Assembly: GCF_037969875.1 (NCBI RefSeq)
Contig: NZ_CP150218.1
Coordinates: 4,092,001 to 4,156,000, forward strand
Source: Paenibacillus sp. FSL R7-0337
GTDB lineage: Bacteria; Bacillota; Bacilli; Paenibacillales; Paenibacillaceae
Length of the DNA: 64,000 bases
Reading direction: 5' to 3'
Shown here: positions 18,270 through 26,014 of the stretch, piece by piece
Layout of the letters: each line of letters starts with the position of its first letter
Position numbering within the stretch: the first letter of the stretch is position 1
Made by a program: the position numbers and the translations under genes
Notes under the pieces: generated by a model
What the model was told of the DNA's origin: nothing
The model's database searches: none
What the model saw: the letters and a program-made list of their open reading frames with translations, nothing else

Positions 18270-18474
18270 TTTTACAAAGAACGTCATTAGCAAATCCACT
18301 TCGGAGCGTCGAACGATGGGCGTAACATTGAACTGAAGTTTAACACGCAGGTACAGTGGCATTTTTTAAAACTAACCCTCTCTACCGAAACGGCGGGAGA
18401 GTCTTTTTACTGCTGATCAACAAAGTCCCCTTCGAGGCATTGAATCGTTTTATAGCTAAAATATACTCGAAGAT
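18270..18474 (+). pseudogene. 3' remnant of a second CcrA/B-like recombinase gene
   Basis: The sequence aligns base for base with 17025-17225, the recombinase 3' end, at clearly lower identity. In one frame it reads QIHFGASNDGRNIELKFNTQ then VQWHFLKLTLSTETAGESF, matching RQIRFGVPKDMRTIELEFNPQVQQHFF of the intact gene. The rest of the gene is missing, a single-base loss precedes this part, and the HNH gene abuts it. Homology continues past the gene into ACTCG(A/C)AG, the foot of the hairpin element, and stops there. It shows that a second recombinase, as in ccrA/ccrB pairs or stacked cassettes, was once present. Confidence 0.8.
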
Positions 18475-18521
18475 ATTTATTAAACACGTATTTATTTGGT
18501 AACTTTTAGCTTTCTAGGATA

Positions 18522-19799
18522 CTACGTCTGGCTGGGAGTATATAATCTCTTAGGAGTTTCATCAAAAAAGTTAATATGAAATGATGAGGCATTTTTAGGC
18601 CGAACTCTTATCCAAGGGTCACTAAGTTCCTCCTTAGTAAATTCGACAGGAAATGGGGGGGAAAGTTCCGAATTATCAATATAAAATTCGGAAGTGTTAA
18701 TTTCCTTAAGTTTGTAACCATTCGCATAGATATGAATTGCTTTGATTTTTTTTGCTAGAGATTTAGATACAAAAGGTAAGAACATTGCCTCATCCAAGTC
18801 CCTTAATGATAAAACTGGAGGAATTCTTATTAAACTACTTTTGCTATAAGCAATTGACAAATATTCTATTTTATCTATACCAACTGAAGAAAAAGTTCCA
18901 ACACAATGATACTTTTCTTCTTTATGGTCGTCATTTATACTCTCTTCAGAAATAATGTATTGCTCCCAGTTCCCTCCACCTATTCCATATTTAATGCCTG
19001 ATTGTTCTTCTGTTAAACTTTTTTTTGAGTCAGTTCTCATTCTATTAGGTTTATCTGAAGAACCAAATAAAAGCGATAAGATATTTTGTTTAGGTTCTTT
19101 AAGATAGATTGAGCAATACAATCTAAAGTGACCTATAGCTTCAGAAGGATATATCTTGTCCAACTGAAAAGATAGTGTGAGATGAGATAAGGCATCATTA
19201 TATTCTTGTAGAAAGAGAATCCTATTTAAAGTGCCTTCAATTCGTTGAAACCCAGTAGATATTACAGATTGAATATCATCTCCCCAACGGGCAAAAAAAC
19301 TCGCCTGTTCTTCTTCTGATAATGATAAGTTCAAATATTGAAATCTAATTGATAACCCATCAGCGCTATCTAAAGCGATTCGAAGTCGTTCTCTATCAAA
19401 AATCTCACAAAAGAGAATCCCTAATTTCTTTGCTTTAGCTATGAGAGAATCCTTTTCCCCTATTGTTAGATTAATATTGGTAAAGAATATAAATACGCTG
19501 GGCTTTTGATCTCCGCTTAGAGAGTTGTTTAAATCACTCTCAAATTTTGTTTTTATCGTTTTTTTCTGCTCCTCAGAATCGTTCGCCTGATTTATAAAAC
19601 CAATAGCTCCAAATGTTAATTGGTCCTCCCTATACATTGCTTCAATATCTCTTCCACCATCGGGACCACCTCTCGGATGACGAGGTCGCACTTCACTGAA
19701 CCTTTTGTCAATAGCAAGAACTGCTCTACACATTTGTTCTCTATGTAATTGATTGGTGTCTAGGTAGCCTTTTAATCTTTCATCAGTTTGATATGGCAC
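18522..19799 (-). CDS. PD-(D/E)XK-like protein paired with TIR gene
   Basis: 425 residues, GTG start with AAAGGAGGGG upstream. The N-terminal ~130 residues carry PRHPRGGPDGGRDIEAMYR, then a strand with FGAIGFINQAN and a lysine-rich segment, then PSVFIFFTN: this resembles the Mrr/PD-(D/E)XK nuclease core (GxDGGxD as the metal-binding part), though I cannot see a textbook ExK, so activity is uncertain. Residues ~130-220 are helical and the C-terminal half is beta-rich and unfamiliar. It follows the TIR gene by 51 bases on the same strand, so the pair is an operon. Strongly AT-rich. Probably a defence effector or sensor. Confidence 0.6.
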   Translation of the reverse strand: MPYQTDERLKGYLDTNQLHREQMCRAVLAIDKRFSEVRPRHPRGGPDGGRDIEAMYREDQLTFGAIGFINQANDSEEQKKTIKTKFESDLNNSLSGDQKPSVFIFFTNINLTIGEKDSLIAKAKKLGILFCEIFDRERLRIALDSADGLSIRFQYLNLSLSEEEQASFFARWGDDIQSVISTGFQRIEGTLNRILFLQEYNDALSHLTLSFQLDKIYPSEAIGHFRLYCSIYLKEPKQNILSLLFGSSDKPNRMRTDSKKSLTEEQSGIKYGIGGGNWEQYIISEESINDDHKEEKYHCVGTFSSVGIDKIEYLSIAYSKSSLIRIPPVLSLRDLDEAMFLPFVSKSLAKKIKAIHIYANGYKLKEINTSEFYIDNSELSPPFPVEFTKEELSDPWIRVRPKNASSFHINFFDETPKRLYTPSQT

Positions 19800-19850
19800 A
19801 AAAGTCCCCTCCTTTGCGCTGTATTAATAAGGTGAATTACTCAATTAGAT

Positions 19851-20687
19851 TTATTGCATAACCTCAAGATACTTCTTTAAAACCGGAATAATTTCCCTTG
19901 CAATTAGAGAGATATCTTGATTTTTTGGTCTTACTAAAGCTTTAAGATCTCTCAAAAATGTAGGTACTTCAGTTCGTATATCAATATCATCTGAAATAAT
20001 ACTTATTACTAATACATCATTGTAGCCAGAATGACGACTTAAAAAATTTCTTCTTTCAGTCTTGCACCAGTTTGAATTAAGGAACTCCTTGGTTATCCAA
20101 AAGAGTACTGCGCCTGATTTATCTATACCTCTTTCAATAGCTTCTGTAATTGACTCGCCATAATCAATACTAACTTTATCAAACCATACTGGAAGGCCTG
20201 CACCATTTAAATAAGGAATTAAGTCTTCAATCTCAGGCTTGTCTCTTGATGAATGACTTAAAAATACAGGAACTTTATTACCAAGTGGTTTAATAACATA
20301 TCCTTGAGATTGTAAATAATCCTTCTCAGCAAAATAAAAAATCCCAGAGTTAAAATTAGACTCCACTTCATCGCCTTTGGATATAGTCTTCAAGTCAAAC
20401 CTTCTATTTGCTATTTCATCAAATAAATCATCATATGTAATATCAGGCCTGTAACGTAATCCTAGAGCGGATAGTCTATCTATCATAGTTTTGATATGAC
20501 CCTCTTGGGGAACATCATAACTTACAATTAAGTAAAACTCTAAATAATATGGTATATTGTTCACCATTAAGCTTACCATCTGTAAAGAAGAAGCATCTTG
20601 TTCAAACAACAATTTTCTTAAAACTGGAATAAGAGGTCTTCTTACGCCGTAGTCACATTCCCACACATAATCTCTATTTAATTCCAC
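19851..20687 (-). CDS. TIR-domain protein
   Basis: 278 residues from the GTG at 20687, which has AAAGGATG at proper spacing; the ATG 12 bases upstream overlaps that site. Residues ~135-275 are a TIR domain: VPVFLSHSSRDK, LPVWFDKVSIDYGESI, AVLFWITKEFLNSNWCKTE with the glutamate of the S-x-WC-x-x-E motif that serves as NADase residue in bacterial TIR enzymes. The first ~130 residues are an unknown domain (WECDYGVRRPLIPVLRK) that may sense or bind a partner. First gene of a two-gene operon with the nuclease-like protein. AT-rich and next to the attachment site, as expected of cassette cargo. An antiphage role is inference. Confidence 0.75.
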   Translation of the reverse strand: MELNRDYVWECDYGVRRPLIPVLRKLLFEQDASSLQMVSLMVNNIPYYLEFYLIVSYDVPQEGHIKTMIDRLSALGLRYRPDITYDDLFDEIANRRFDLKTISKGDEVESNFNSGIFYFAEKDYLQSQGYVIKPLGNKVPVFLSHSSRDKPEIEDLIPYLNGAGLPVWFDKVSIDYGESITEAIERGIDKSGAVLFWITKEFLNSNWCKTERRNFLSRHSGYNDVLVISIISDDIDIRTEVPTFLRDLKALVRPKNQDISLIAREIIPVLKKYLEVMQ

Positions 20688-20960
20688 TATAATACACATC
20701 CTTTATATACACTTGAATTTAAACACTTTCTTACGTTTAATTCTAACTTGACGGATTATGATTAATGTTCGGGTTGAAAGACTCTTATCTAACAATAGAA
20801 TTCCCCGAAGCCAAATAAAAAGTAACCAATAAGAATAATTATACGACTTAAATATTATATAGTATGGAAAATATTAAATTATACAGCGATTTTCATGTTA
20901 ACTAAATCTGTTTTTTAAACAAGTGAACTACCGATAATTCAATGGTTGTACAAATGAAAA

Positions 20961-20985
20961 GAAGAGGGGCTGCAGCTCCCTCTTC
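20961..20985 (-). terminator. Terminator of the small membrane-peptide gene
   Basis: GAAGAGGG and CCTCTTC flank a GCTGCAGC core; read on the minus strand it is followed by TTTTCATTTG. It lies 10 bases beyond the stop codon of the frame-corrected peptide. Confidence 0.75.
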
Positions 20986-20994
20986 CCTTCAACC

Positions 20995-21116
20995 TTATTG
21001 AAACAGCTTATGAATGAGCGCAATGATAAATTCAGCAGTTACGCTGATCACTACACCCGTTATTAGTTGCTCCAATAAGCTATTCTTTTTTTTTTGTTCT
21101 TCTTACCTTTTTTCAT
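20995..21116 (-). CDS. 40-residue membrane peptide across an A10 run, frameshifted
   Basis: An ATG at 21116 with GGAGG ten bases upstream starts MKKGKKNKKK and then enters a run of ten A. As written, the frame ends after 17 codons at 21063. With one extra A the frame reads KNSLLEQLITGVVISVTAEF then IIALIHKLFQ, ending at 20995: a lysine-rich start followed by one hydrophobic helix. Own ribosome site and own terminator support a real gene. Runs of nine or more A are known to cause RNA-polymerase slippage, so both products could be made; a sequencing error in the homopolymer is the simple alternative. The shape recalls type I toxin or holin-like peptides. Confidence 0.55.
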
Positions 21117-21471
21117 CCGTTACCTCCAGATAATGAAGGCACGTATCGAAACTAGGCAGAACACGTTTTTGTATTCCCTGCTTTAACAGGTACTACTTTC
21201 TCTTGCGAATTATCGCCTTTTTAACTCTTCTTTTTAGATCGGCCCAATGGGTCGATCTTCTCCTCCGCACATATGCGGCAATTTAAAATTCCTCCGAACT
21301 GCTAAGCTACGAGTACAATGCCCGTAGTAGGGAACAGTTTTCACTGCCCCTCTTTATTTTATCCTATATATCCCATATGTTCAACGGATTTCTGTTCCTT
21401 TTTCATTCTATCCGCCTCATATTTTATAGTTATGGAGAAAAATATCTTACTACATACTCTGTAGTATGAAT
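21117..21471. other. 355-base stretch without a recognised gene
   Basis: AT-rich. I see short dyads (AGATCGgcccaatgggtCGATCT near 21236-21258; CCGCA...TGCGG near 21266-21279) but no frame with a convincing start. It would hold the promoter of the minus-strand membrane peptide, and could hold an antisense RNA, but I cannot point to one. Confidence 0.4.
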
Positions 21472-21570
21472 AACCCGCAGAGGCCCGTTTACACACCATT
21501 CCGACCAGAGAGTGACCTACCCTGCTCCTATGGTCGTCATGCTGTAAATACAGGCTCCTGCGAGTTTTTC
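21472..21570. repeat. Long hairpin element, copy 2, abutting rlmH
   Basis: Same design and closely similar sequence as 17215-17305: AACCCGCAG...CTGCGAGTT outside, GTTTAC...GTAAAT inside, TTCCGACC and GTGACCTACC in the loop, and a T-run. The loop is longer and gains a CGACCA/TGGTCG pair. It ends 16 bases from the rlmH stop codon, so it marks the very end of the island. Confidence 0.75.
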
Positions 21571-21586
21571 CTCAAAAAACTTGCCC

Positions 21587-21600
21587 CTACTTATGATACG
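21587..21600. other. SCC-type attachment core at the 3' end of rlmH
   Basis: On the minus strand the end of rlmH reads CCG TAT CAT AAG TAG (Pro-Tyr-His-Lys-stop). TATCATAA at the last codons of rlmH is the core that CcrAB use in staphylococci. The island, with its recombinase, starts right here. No second clear copy of the core (TTATGATA on the plus strand) is found leftward to position 1, so the other junction must lie outside the window or be diverged. Confidence 0.75.
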
Positions 21601-22066
21601 GTTCCCCCCGATTTATCTTCACCGCCCGGTAAACCTGCTCCACCAGCACCAGCCGCATGAGCTGATGGGGCAGCGTCATGCGGCCGAAGCTCATGCGCTG
21701 CTGGGCGCGGCGCATCACCTCATCGGAGAGCCCGTGGCTGCCTCCGATGACGAAGACGACATGGCTCGTCCCGTAGGTGCCGAGCCGGTCAATCTCGGCG
21801 GCAAGCTCCTCGGAGCTCCAGAGCTTGCCGTCAATCGCGAGCGCAATGACATGCGCCTCGCTCTTAATCTGCGCGAGGATACGCTCACCCTCGCGTACCT
21901 TCACCTGAATAACCTCTGCATCGCTGAGGTTATCAGGGGCCTTCTCATCCGCCACCTCTATCATCTGGAACTTGAGGTAGGGCGTGAGCCGTTTGGCATA
22001 TTCCGCGATGCCGAGCGTCAGATACTTTTCCTTCAATTTGCCTACGCTTATCAGTTGTATTAACAT
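21587..22066 (-). CDS. rlmH: 23S rRNA pseudouridine-1915 N3-methyltransferase
   Basis: 159 residues, the usual length. SPOUT-fold methyltransferase that uses SAM to methylate pseudouridine 1915 in helix 69 of 23S rRNA on assembled 70S ribosomes. Seen: MLIQLISVGKLKEKYL at the start, HVVFVIGGSHGLSDEV and RMTLPHQLMRLVLVEQVYRA (trefoil-knot SAM site), and RGEPYHK at the end. GGAGG precedes the ATG. The C-terminal codons form the SCC-type attachment site, and the gene remains intact because the cassette sequence restores or follows the stop codon. Confidence 0.97.
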   Translation of the reverse strand: MLIQLISVGKLKEKYLTLGIAEYAKRLTPYLKFQMIEVADEKAPDNLSDAEVIQVKVREGERILAQIKSEAHVIALAIDGKLWSSEELAAEIDRLGTYGTSHVVFVIGGSHGLSDEVMRRAQQRMSFGRMTLPHQLMRLVLVEQVYRAVKINRGEPYHK

Positions 22067-22169
22067 AGTTCCTCCATCGGTCTGATCTGGTTATGTCCCT
22101 GTATTTTATCACATCCCTGTCCATAACATGCCCTGCCTAGGCGACATTCCCCGCACACCCTGTAACGCC

Positions 22170-22200
22170 AAAAGAAGAGCCACCCTTCACGGGTGGCCCT
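22170..22200 (-). terminator. Terminator of the proximal BlaI/BlaR-like unit
   Basis: AGGGCCACCC and GGGTGGCTCT (minus strand) form a stem with a short loop, followed by TCTTTT. It lies 33 bases after the stop codon of the secreted-protein gene. Confidence 0.85.
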
Positions 22201-22232
22201 AAGACACTACGAATAACCTGCAATACCTGCAA

Positions 22233-23411
22233 TTATTGCTTAGACAAATCAATAATCAACTGCTGTGTAATCTTACGGTCTTTCATATTAGTGAAGTCCA
22301 GGCGAAGCGATTGCGGTTTGTCGAGCAGGAAGTAGCTTTCCGATATGATGGTCAGTTTATGATCTGAATACGTATAATAAGTACTACCCTCTTGCGGTTT
22401 GTACTCACCGTTTCCGCTCATAATCAATAGTGATGGGTAGTAATTATTGTTGAATTTCTCCTTAAAAGCTTTATCCGTAAACACAGCCTCATCTGAGGTT
22501 AGAGTCGTGATTGTTGTGAATGGTGTCAGTTCCATGTTCACTTTAATCGGATGTCCAGCCATATCCACGGTCTCTTCCGGCGTCAGGGTTAGAGATTCCT
22601 GCTCCCAGACCTTAGGATCGATCGCGAAGACTGCCTTCAGCGGCGGACTCTTCTTCACTTTGGCCTTCAGCGCGTTATACTTCTTCAGCAGCTCAGGACT
22701 CGTTTTGGACGCTTTGTCCTCGGGATTAGCCTGATAGGCTTTTTTAGCCTCTGCCATCATCTGCGCCTCCAATGCATCTACCTGTTTCAGCTCACTAGTG
22801 GTTAACGAGGTTAGCTGAAACTCCGCAGCTACTTTTTGGGGAGCCGTGGTTAATGGAGTCGTTAGACGGATGACAGCCGTGCCGTACATGATATTGTTTT
22901 GCTTAGCCGGGCTTACGCCATAAACCCCAGCATCATTCATTTTCTTGCCGCTGATGACCTTCCCCGTAATGACATCCGTCAATTGCAGTTCATGCGCTAT
23001 CGATCCTTGAGACGTGAATGCACGGTTGCTGTCGGCCTGGGCGGTAAAAAGAATAATCAGCTCATATTTGTCAGCGATAAAGCCATTCATCGTCAACTTG
23101 TAGCCATCTTTTGTGACAACTGTATTCAAGGGCTGGACCAAATTATGCTTGATGGCATATTCGACCTGCTTATAATTCTGAAACTTCGGGTTCACAAAAG
23201 GGGCCAGCGCTGCCTGCGGCTTCGCGGCTGCCGCCGGAGCGGCCAACGCTTGACCAGTCACGGCAAAAGGACTCAGCACCAGCGCTGCTGTTGTCATGAC
23301 TGCGACGACTGTAGCCGACAGCTTGGGTCTGGAGGACCGCCGCTGATCTGCTGCCGGGCATTGCGTCTGTGCACATTGTTGCATCATTTCATTCCGCTTC
23401 ATTCTAATCAT
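22233..23411 (-). CDS. Secreted/anchored protein sharing the BlaR-like sensor domain (unit A)
   Basis: 392 residues from the ATG at 23411, chosen because AAGGAG lies eight bases upstream; the same leader precedes the paralogue at 27217. After ~35 polar residues comes one hydrophobic segment (ATVVAVMTTAALVLSPFAV), an export signal or anchor. The extracellular part has two homologous-looking domains of the DUF4179/DUF5643 type (GYKLTMNGFIADKYELIILF, then PEETVDMAGHPIKVNMELTPF). The same pair of domains forms the C-terminal sensor of the M56 protease encoded just upstream. Last gene of its three-gene unit. Could be a decoy, ligand carrier or target of the protease; function unknown. Confidence 0.7.
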   Translation of the reverse strand: MIRMKRNEMMQQCAQTQCPAADQRRSSRPKLSATVVAVMTTAALVLSPFAVTGQALAAPAAAAKPQAALAPFVNPKFQNYKQVEYAIKHNLVQPLNTVVTKDGYKLTMNGFIADKYELIILFTAQADSNRAFTSQGSIAHELQLTDVITGKVISGKKMNDAGVYGVSPAKQNNIMYGTAVIRLTTPLTTAPQKVAAEFQLTSLTTSELKQVDALEAQMMAEAKKAYQANPEDKASKTSPELLKKYNALKAKVKKSPPLKAVFAIDPKVWEQESLTLTPEETVDMAGHPIKVNMELTPFTTITTLTSDEAVFTDKAFKEKFNNNYYPSLLIMSGNGEYKPQEGSTYYTYSDHKLTIISESYFLLDKPQSLRLDFTNMKDRKITQQLIIDLSKQ

Positions 23412-23457
23412 AGTTACACTCTCCTTAATCTTAAGTGGTTGTTCTGCTGCATTCACT

Positions 23458-25545
23458 CTAATTCTGTCCTGTCAGGTCAAAAGTCAGCTCATAGACCGGC
23501 TCGCGCTTCTCCAGACCTGAACTGCCTGCCGGCATCTTCGTGAAATCCAGCCGCAGCGCTTGCGGCTCATCCAATGAGAAATAGCTTTCCGTAACCATCT
23601 TCATCTCATAATCTGTATACGCAATGGATATATTCCCTGACTGCTTCGTATAATCTCCCGCCCCGCTCCTGCTCCACCACTGTGAGGGAGAACCGTACTT
23701 CTCATGGAAGGCCCGTAAGAACTCTTGATTCTTAAAGATAGGCTCATCTGAATAAAAGGTGGCTATCGTTGTGAGCGGTGTCAATTGCAGCTTCACTCTA
23801 ACCTTGTGTCCGCCCGCCTCAAGCGTATCCTGCGGTGTGAGCGTCTGCATCTCTTGCCTCCAATCCTGGGCTTCCACGTCAAAAGTGGTCTGGAGCGCCG
23901 GAGATACCTGCACATCAGGCTCATCACCCGCATGTGAACGCAGCCGGAATTCTGCCTTGATTTTAGGGGGCAACTCCGTTAATGGCGTATCAAATTGAAG
24001 CCTGGCCAGCGCAAGGGTAACACCCTTCTGCGGACTGCTGGTAATGATCATGGGGCGGCTTCGGCCATTGATCACCTTGCCAGTCACACCATCCGTAATG
24101 ATGCATTCTACAAAACGAGGATCATCGGAGACTAGTGATCTCCCGCCGTCAACACGCGCCGTATAAAAAATAACCAATTGATGCCGGTCTGCCATGAAGC
24201 CCGTCACATTGACCTGATAGCCGCCTTCAGCAATCTCCACATTCATCGGCTTCAGCAGATGATGCCGGTTCACATATTCCGTCTGTTGTACATTCATGTT
24301 CCGAAACGGTACCAGAGCCTCCCCTTGCTCCATTGCCGGTTCTGCACGTTCCTCTCCGGGAACGCTTTTAGTCATTGTGCCAGCGCGATTGGCCTTAGCA
24401 CCTGTGGCAGCAGAGTCACTAGGCTCCCTTGAGGCACCCGTTAGCGTCACGATGCTGAGCAGGGCGACCAGAATTACAGCTGCTGCGGAGATGCGGTAGG
24501 AGCCTTTGCGGAAAGATTGAATCATACTGATTCTTCTCTTAATCTGTTGCCGCTGCTGCGGGTTAGAGAAATAGAGATGCCCCCTCCTCTCCCGGACTCG
24601 TGAGAAGCGCTTCAGGAACTCTACCAGAGTAAGCCCGTAGTTGATAGCCTCCTCTTCCCCTAACACCTCCAGCACATAAGTGTCACAGGCAACCTCCCGA
24701 TCAATCTTCATGCGCCGGATAGCCAGCCACACTAGAGGATTGAACCAGTGTATCGTTGCGGCTAGGCTCCCTAGTAGGTTCCACAGCATATCCCTACGCT
24801 TGTAGTGGGCCAGCTCATGCGCGAGGATGTGCCGCAGCCGGGAAGCATCCAGTTCCCGCAGAGCTTGCTCCGGAACAAAAATCCATGGACGCGTTAGTCC
24901 TGACAGATATGGGTTGTTAGCGGAACCTCCAGTATAGATAGGTATCGCTCTCCTTATTCCAAACTGGCGTCTGGTGGCAAGAACCACCTGAAGAATCTCC
25001 GGGGCATTCACCTGTCTAAGCTGCCGGCGCTCACGCTGCATCCTCCGTATATACAACAATCCATTCAGCAGCATAAGCACGACGCCCAGCAGCCAGATTG
25101 CTGTGCCTATCTTCATCCAGAGTGGATAGCCCACGGCCCCCGCAGAGCTGCGGTTATCCGCTACAGCACCATCCTCTGCCCGGAGGGTGTCTGTCTGCCC
25201 CTGTACATCCAGTGCGGTGTTATTGGCCGGATATGCAGTCTTAGCTCCCTCCCCCGGTGAATGCTCCTGAGCTTCACCCGCTGAGCCTCCAGGGTCTGGC
25301 GCCTTGTCCATCACGGATGTCAGGAATTGTCCGCCAGAGCCAAGAATATGGAACATGCTGAGCGGGCTGTCCGGTACGGCAGGCAATAACAGCCGGGCGA
25401 TAACAAGCAGCCACAGGAGGTAACGCACCCGGGCGTTGATGAACCTCCGCAGAACGTATTGCAGGAACAACACGGCCAGAATTACCATGCTTGCTGCAAG
25501 TGTCTGTTCTGCGATCCCGGCAAACCATCCGTAGAGCATATTCAT
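23458..25545 (-). CDS. BlaR1/MecR1-type M56 membrane protease with non-penicillin sensor (unit A)
   Basis: 695 residues. N-terminal membrane segments (LAASMVILAVLFLQYVL, YLLWLLVIARLLLPAV, IGTAIWLLGVVLMLL), then the M56 zinc site HILAHELAHYKRRD with the third ligand in REVACD, one more membrane segment (ISAAAVILVALLSIVTL), and an extracellular C-terminal sensor of ~300 residues. In BlaR1, sensor acylation triggers the protease and removes the BlaI repressor. This sensor is not a penicillin-binding domain; it matches the secreted protein downstream. Its start overlaps the blaI-like stop (ATGA), so they are coupled. The enzymatic half is nearly identical to the copy at 27260-29353. Confidence 0.88.
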   Translation of the reverse strand: MNMLYGWFAGIAEQTLAASMVILAVLFLQYVLRRFINARVRYLLWLLVIARLLLPAVPDSPLSMFHILGSGGQFLTSVMDKAPDPGGSAGEAQEHSPGEGAKTAYPANNTALDVQGQTDTLRAEDGAVADNRSSAGAVGYPLWMKIGTAIWLLGVVLMLLNGLLYIRRMQRERRQLRQVNAPEILQVVLATRRQFGIRRAIPIYTGGSANNPYLSGLTRPWIFVPEQALRELDASRLRHILAHELAHYKRRDMLWNLLGSLAATIHWFNPLVWLAIRRMKIDREVACDTYVLEVLGEEEAINYGLTLVEFLKRFSRVRERRGHLYFSNPQQRQQIKRRISMIQSFRKGSYRISAAAVILVALLSIVTLTGASREPSDSAATGAKANRAGTMTKSVPGEERAEPAMEQGEALVPFRNMNVQQTEYVNRHHLLKPMNVEIAEGGYQVNVTGFMADRHQLVIFYTARVDGGRSLVSDDPRFVECIITDGVTGKVINGRSRPMIITSSPQKGVTLALARLQFDTPLTELPPKIKAEFRLRSHAGDEPDVQVSPALQTTFDVEAQDWRQEMQTLTPQDTLEAGGHKVRVKLQLTPLTTIATFYSDEPIFKNQEFLRAFHEKYGSPSQWWSRSGAGDYTKQSGNISIAYTDYEMKMVTESYFSLDEPQALRLDFTKMPAGSSGLEKREPVYELTFDLTGQN

Positions 25546-25952
25546 TCCTGCTTACCCGAACAGCCGCCTGCACCGTGCGACTTCTTCTCCCGGAGCAGCT
25601 GCTCCAGTTGTTCAATCTCCTGCTTGGACAGCTCGACATCCTCCAGGAAGCTGGTTACCATTAGCTGAGTGGCTCCACCAAATACACGTTGCAGGAAGGA
25701 GCGGCTCTCGGCCCGGACGCACTCATGCTCGGACACCAGCGGATAGTAGAGATAGCTCCGGCCGGATTTCTCATACCCGATCGCCTTCTTCTTATGCAAC
25801 CGGGCCACGAAGGTGCGCACCGTCTGCTCGCTCCATTCCACAGATACCGGCAGAAGCCGGGTAATCTGTTCAGCGGTGAGCGGATGATGCACCCAGATAA
25901 TCTTCATAATCTCCCATTCGGCTTCCGAAATCTTCGGCGTAGGACTCATCAT
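25542..25952 (-). CDS. BlaI/MecI-family repressor (unit A)
   Basis: 136 residues from the ATG at 25952 (MMSPTPKISEAEWEIMK); the longer frame upstream lacks the alignment with the paralogue. Winged-helix DNA-binding domain residues ~8-72 with EQITRLLPVSVEWSEQTVRTFVARL, then a helical dimerisation/cleavage part (FLEDVELSKQEIEQLEQLL). Represses its own operon by binding TACA-N2-TGTA dyads and is removed by the M56 partner when a signal arrives. The recognition helix (WSEQTVRTFV) is identical to that of the second copy, so both should bind the same operators. First gene of unit A. Confidence 0.9.
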   Translation of the reverse strand: MMSPTPKISEAEWEIMKIIWVHHPLTAEQITRLLPVSVEWSEQTVRTFVARLHKKKAIGYEKSGRSYLYYPLVSEHECVRAESRSFLQRVFGGATQLMVTSFLEDVELSKQEIEQLEQLLREKKSHGAGGCSGKQE

Positions 25953-25985
25953 AACAGCTCCATTCAGTGGCGGTGTCATTCAATC

Positions 25986-25995
25986 TACAAGTATA
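25986..25995. promoter_or_regulatory. Degenerate BlaI-type operator upstream of unit A
   Basis: TACAAGTATA matches the TACA-NN-TGTA rule except for one base in the right half, and lies 33 bases before the unit A repressor start. It sits in a 19-to-60-base gap after the unit B secreted-protein gene, so unit A may be partly read through from unit B. Confidence 0.45.
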
Positions 25996-26014
25996 GATTA
26001 AAGGATAACCTGCA

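Noticed and set aside
17325..18362. Longer HNH reading frame starting at 18362
   Set aside because: Its first 38 codons read antisense through the recombinase remnant and have no ribosome site; the ATG at 18248 is better.
1..21470. Left attachment site of the cassette inside the window
   Set aside because: I scanned for TTATGATA-like cores on the plus strand and found none with matching flanks. The island seems to continue past position 1.
17215..21570. Hairpin pair as integron attC sites
   Set aside because: No tyrosine integrase is present, and the ends do not fit the RYYYAAC/GTTRRRY core rule; a serine recombinase and rlmH att core explain the island better.
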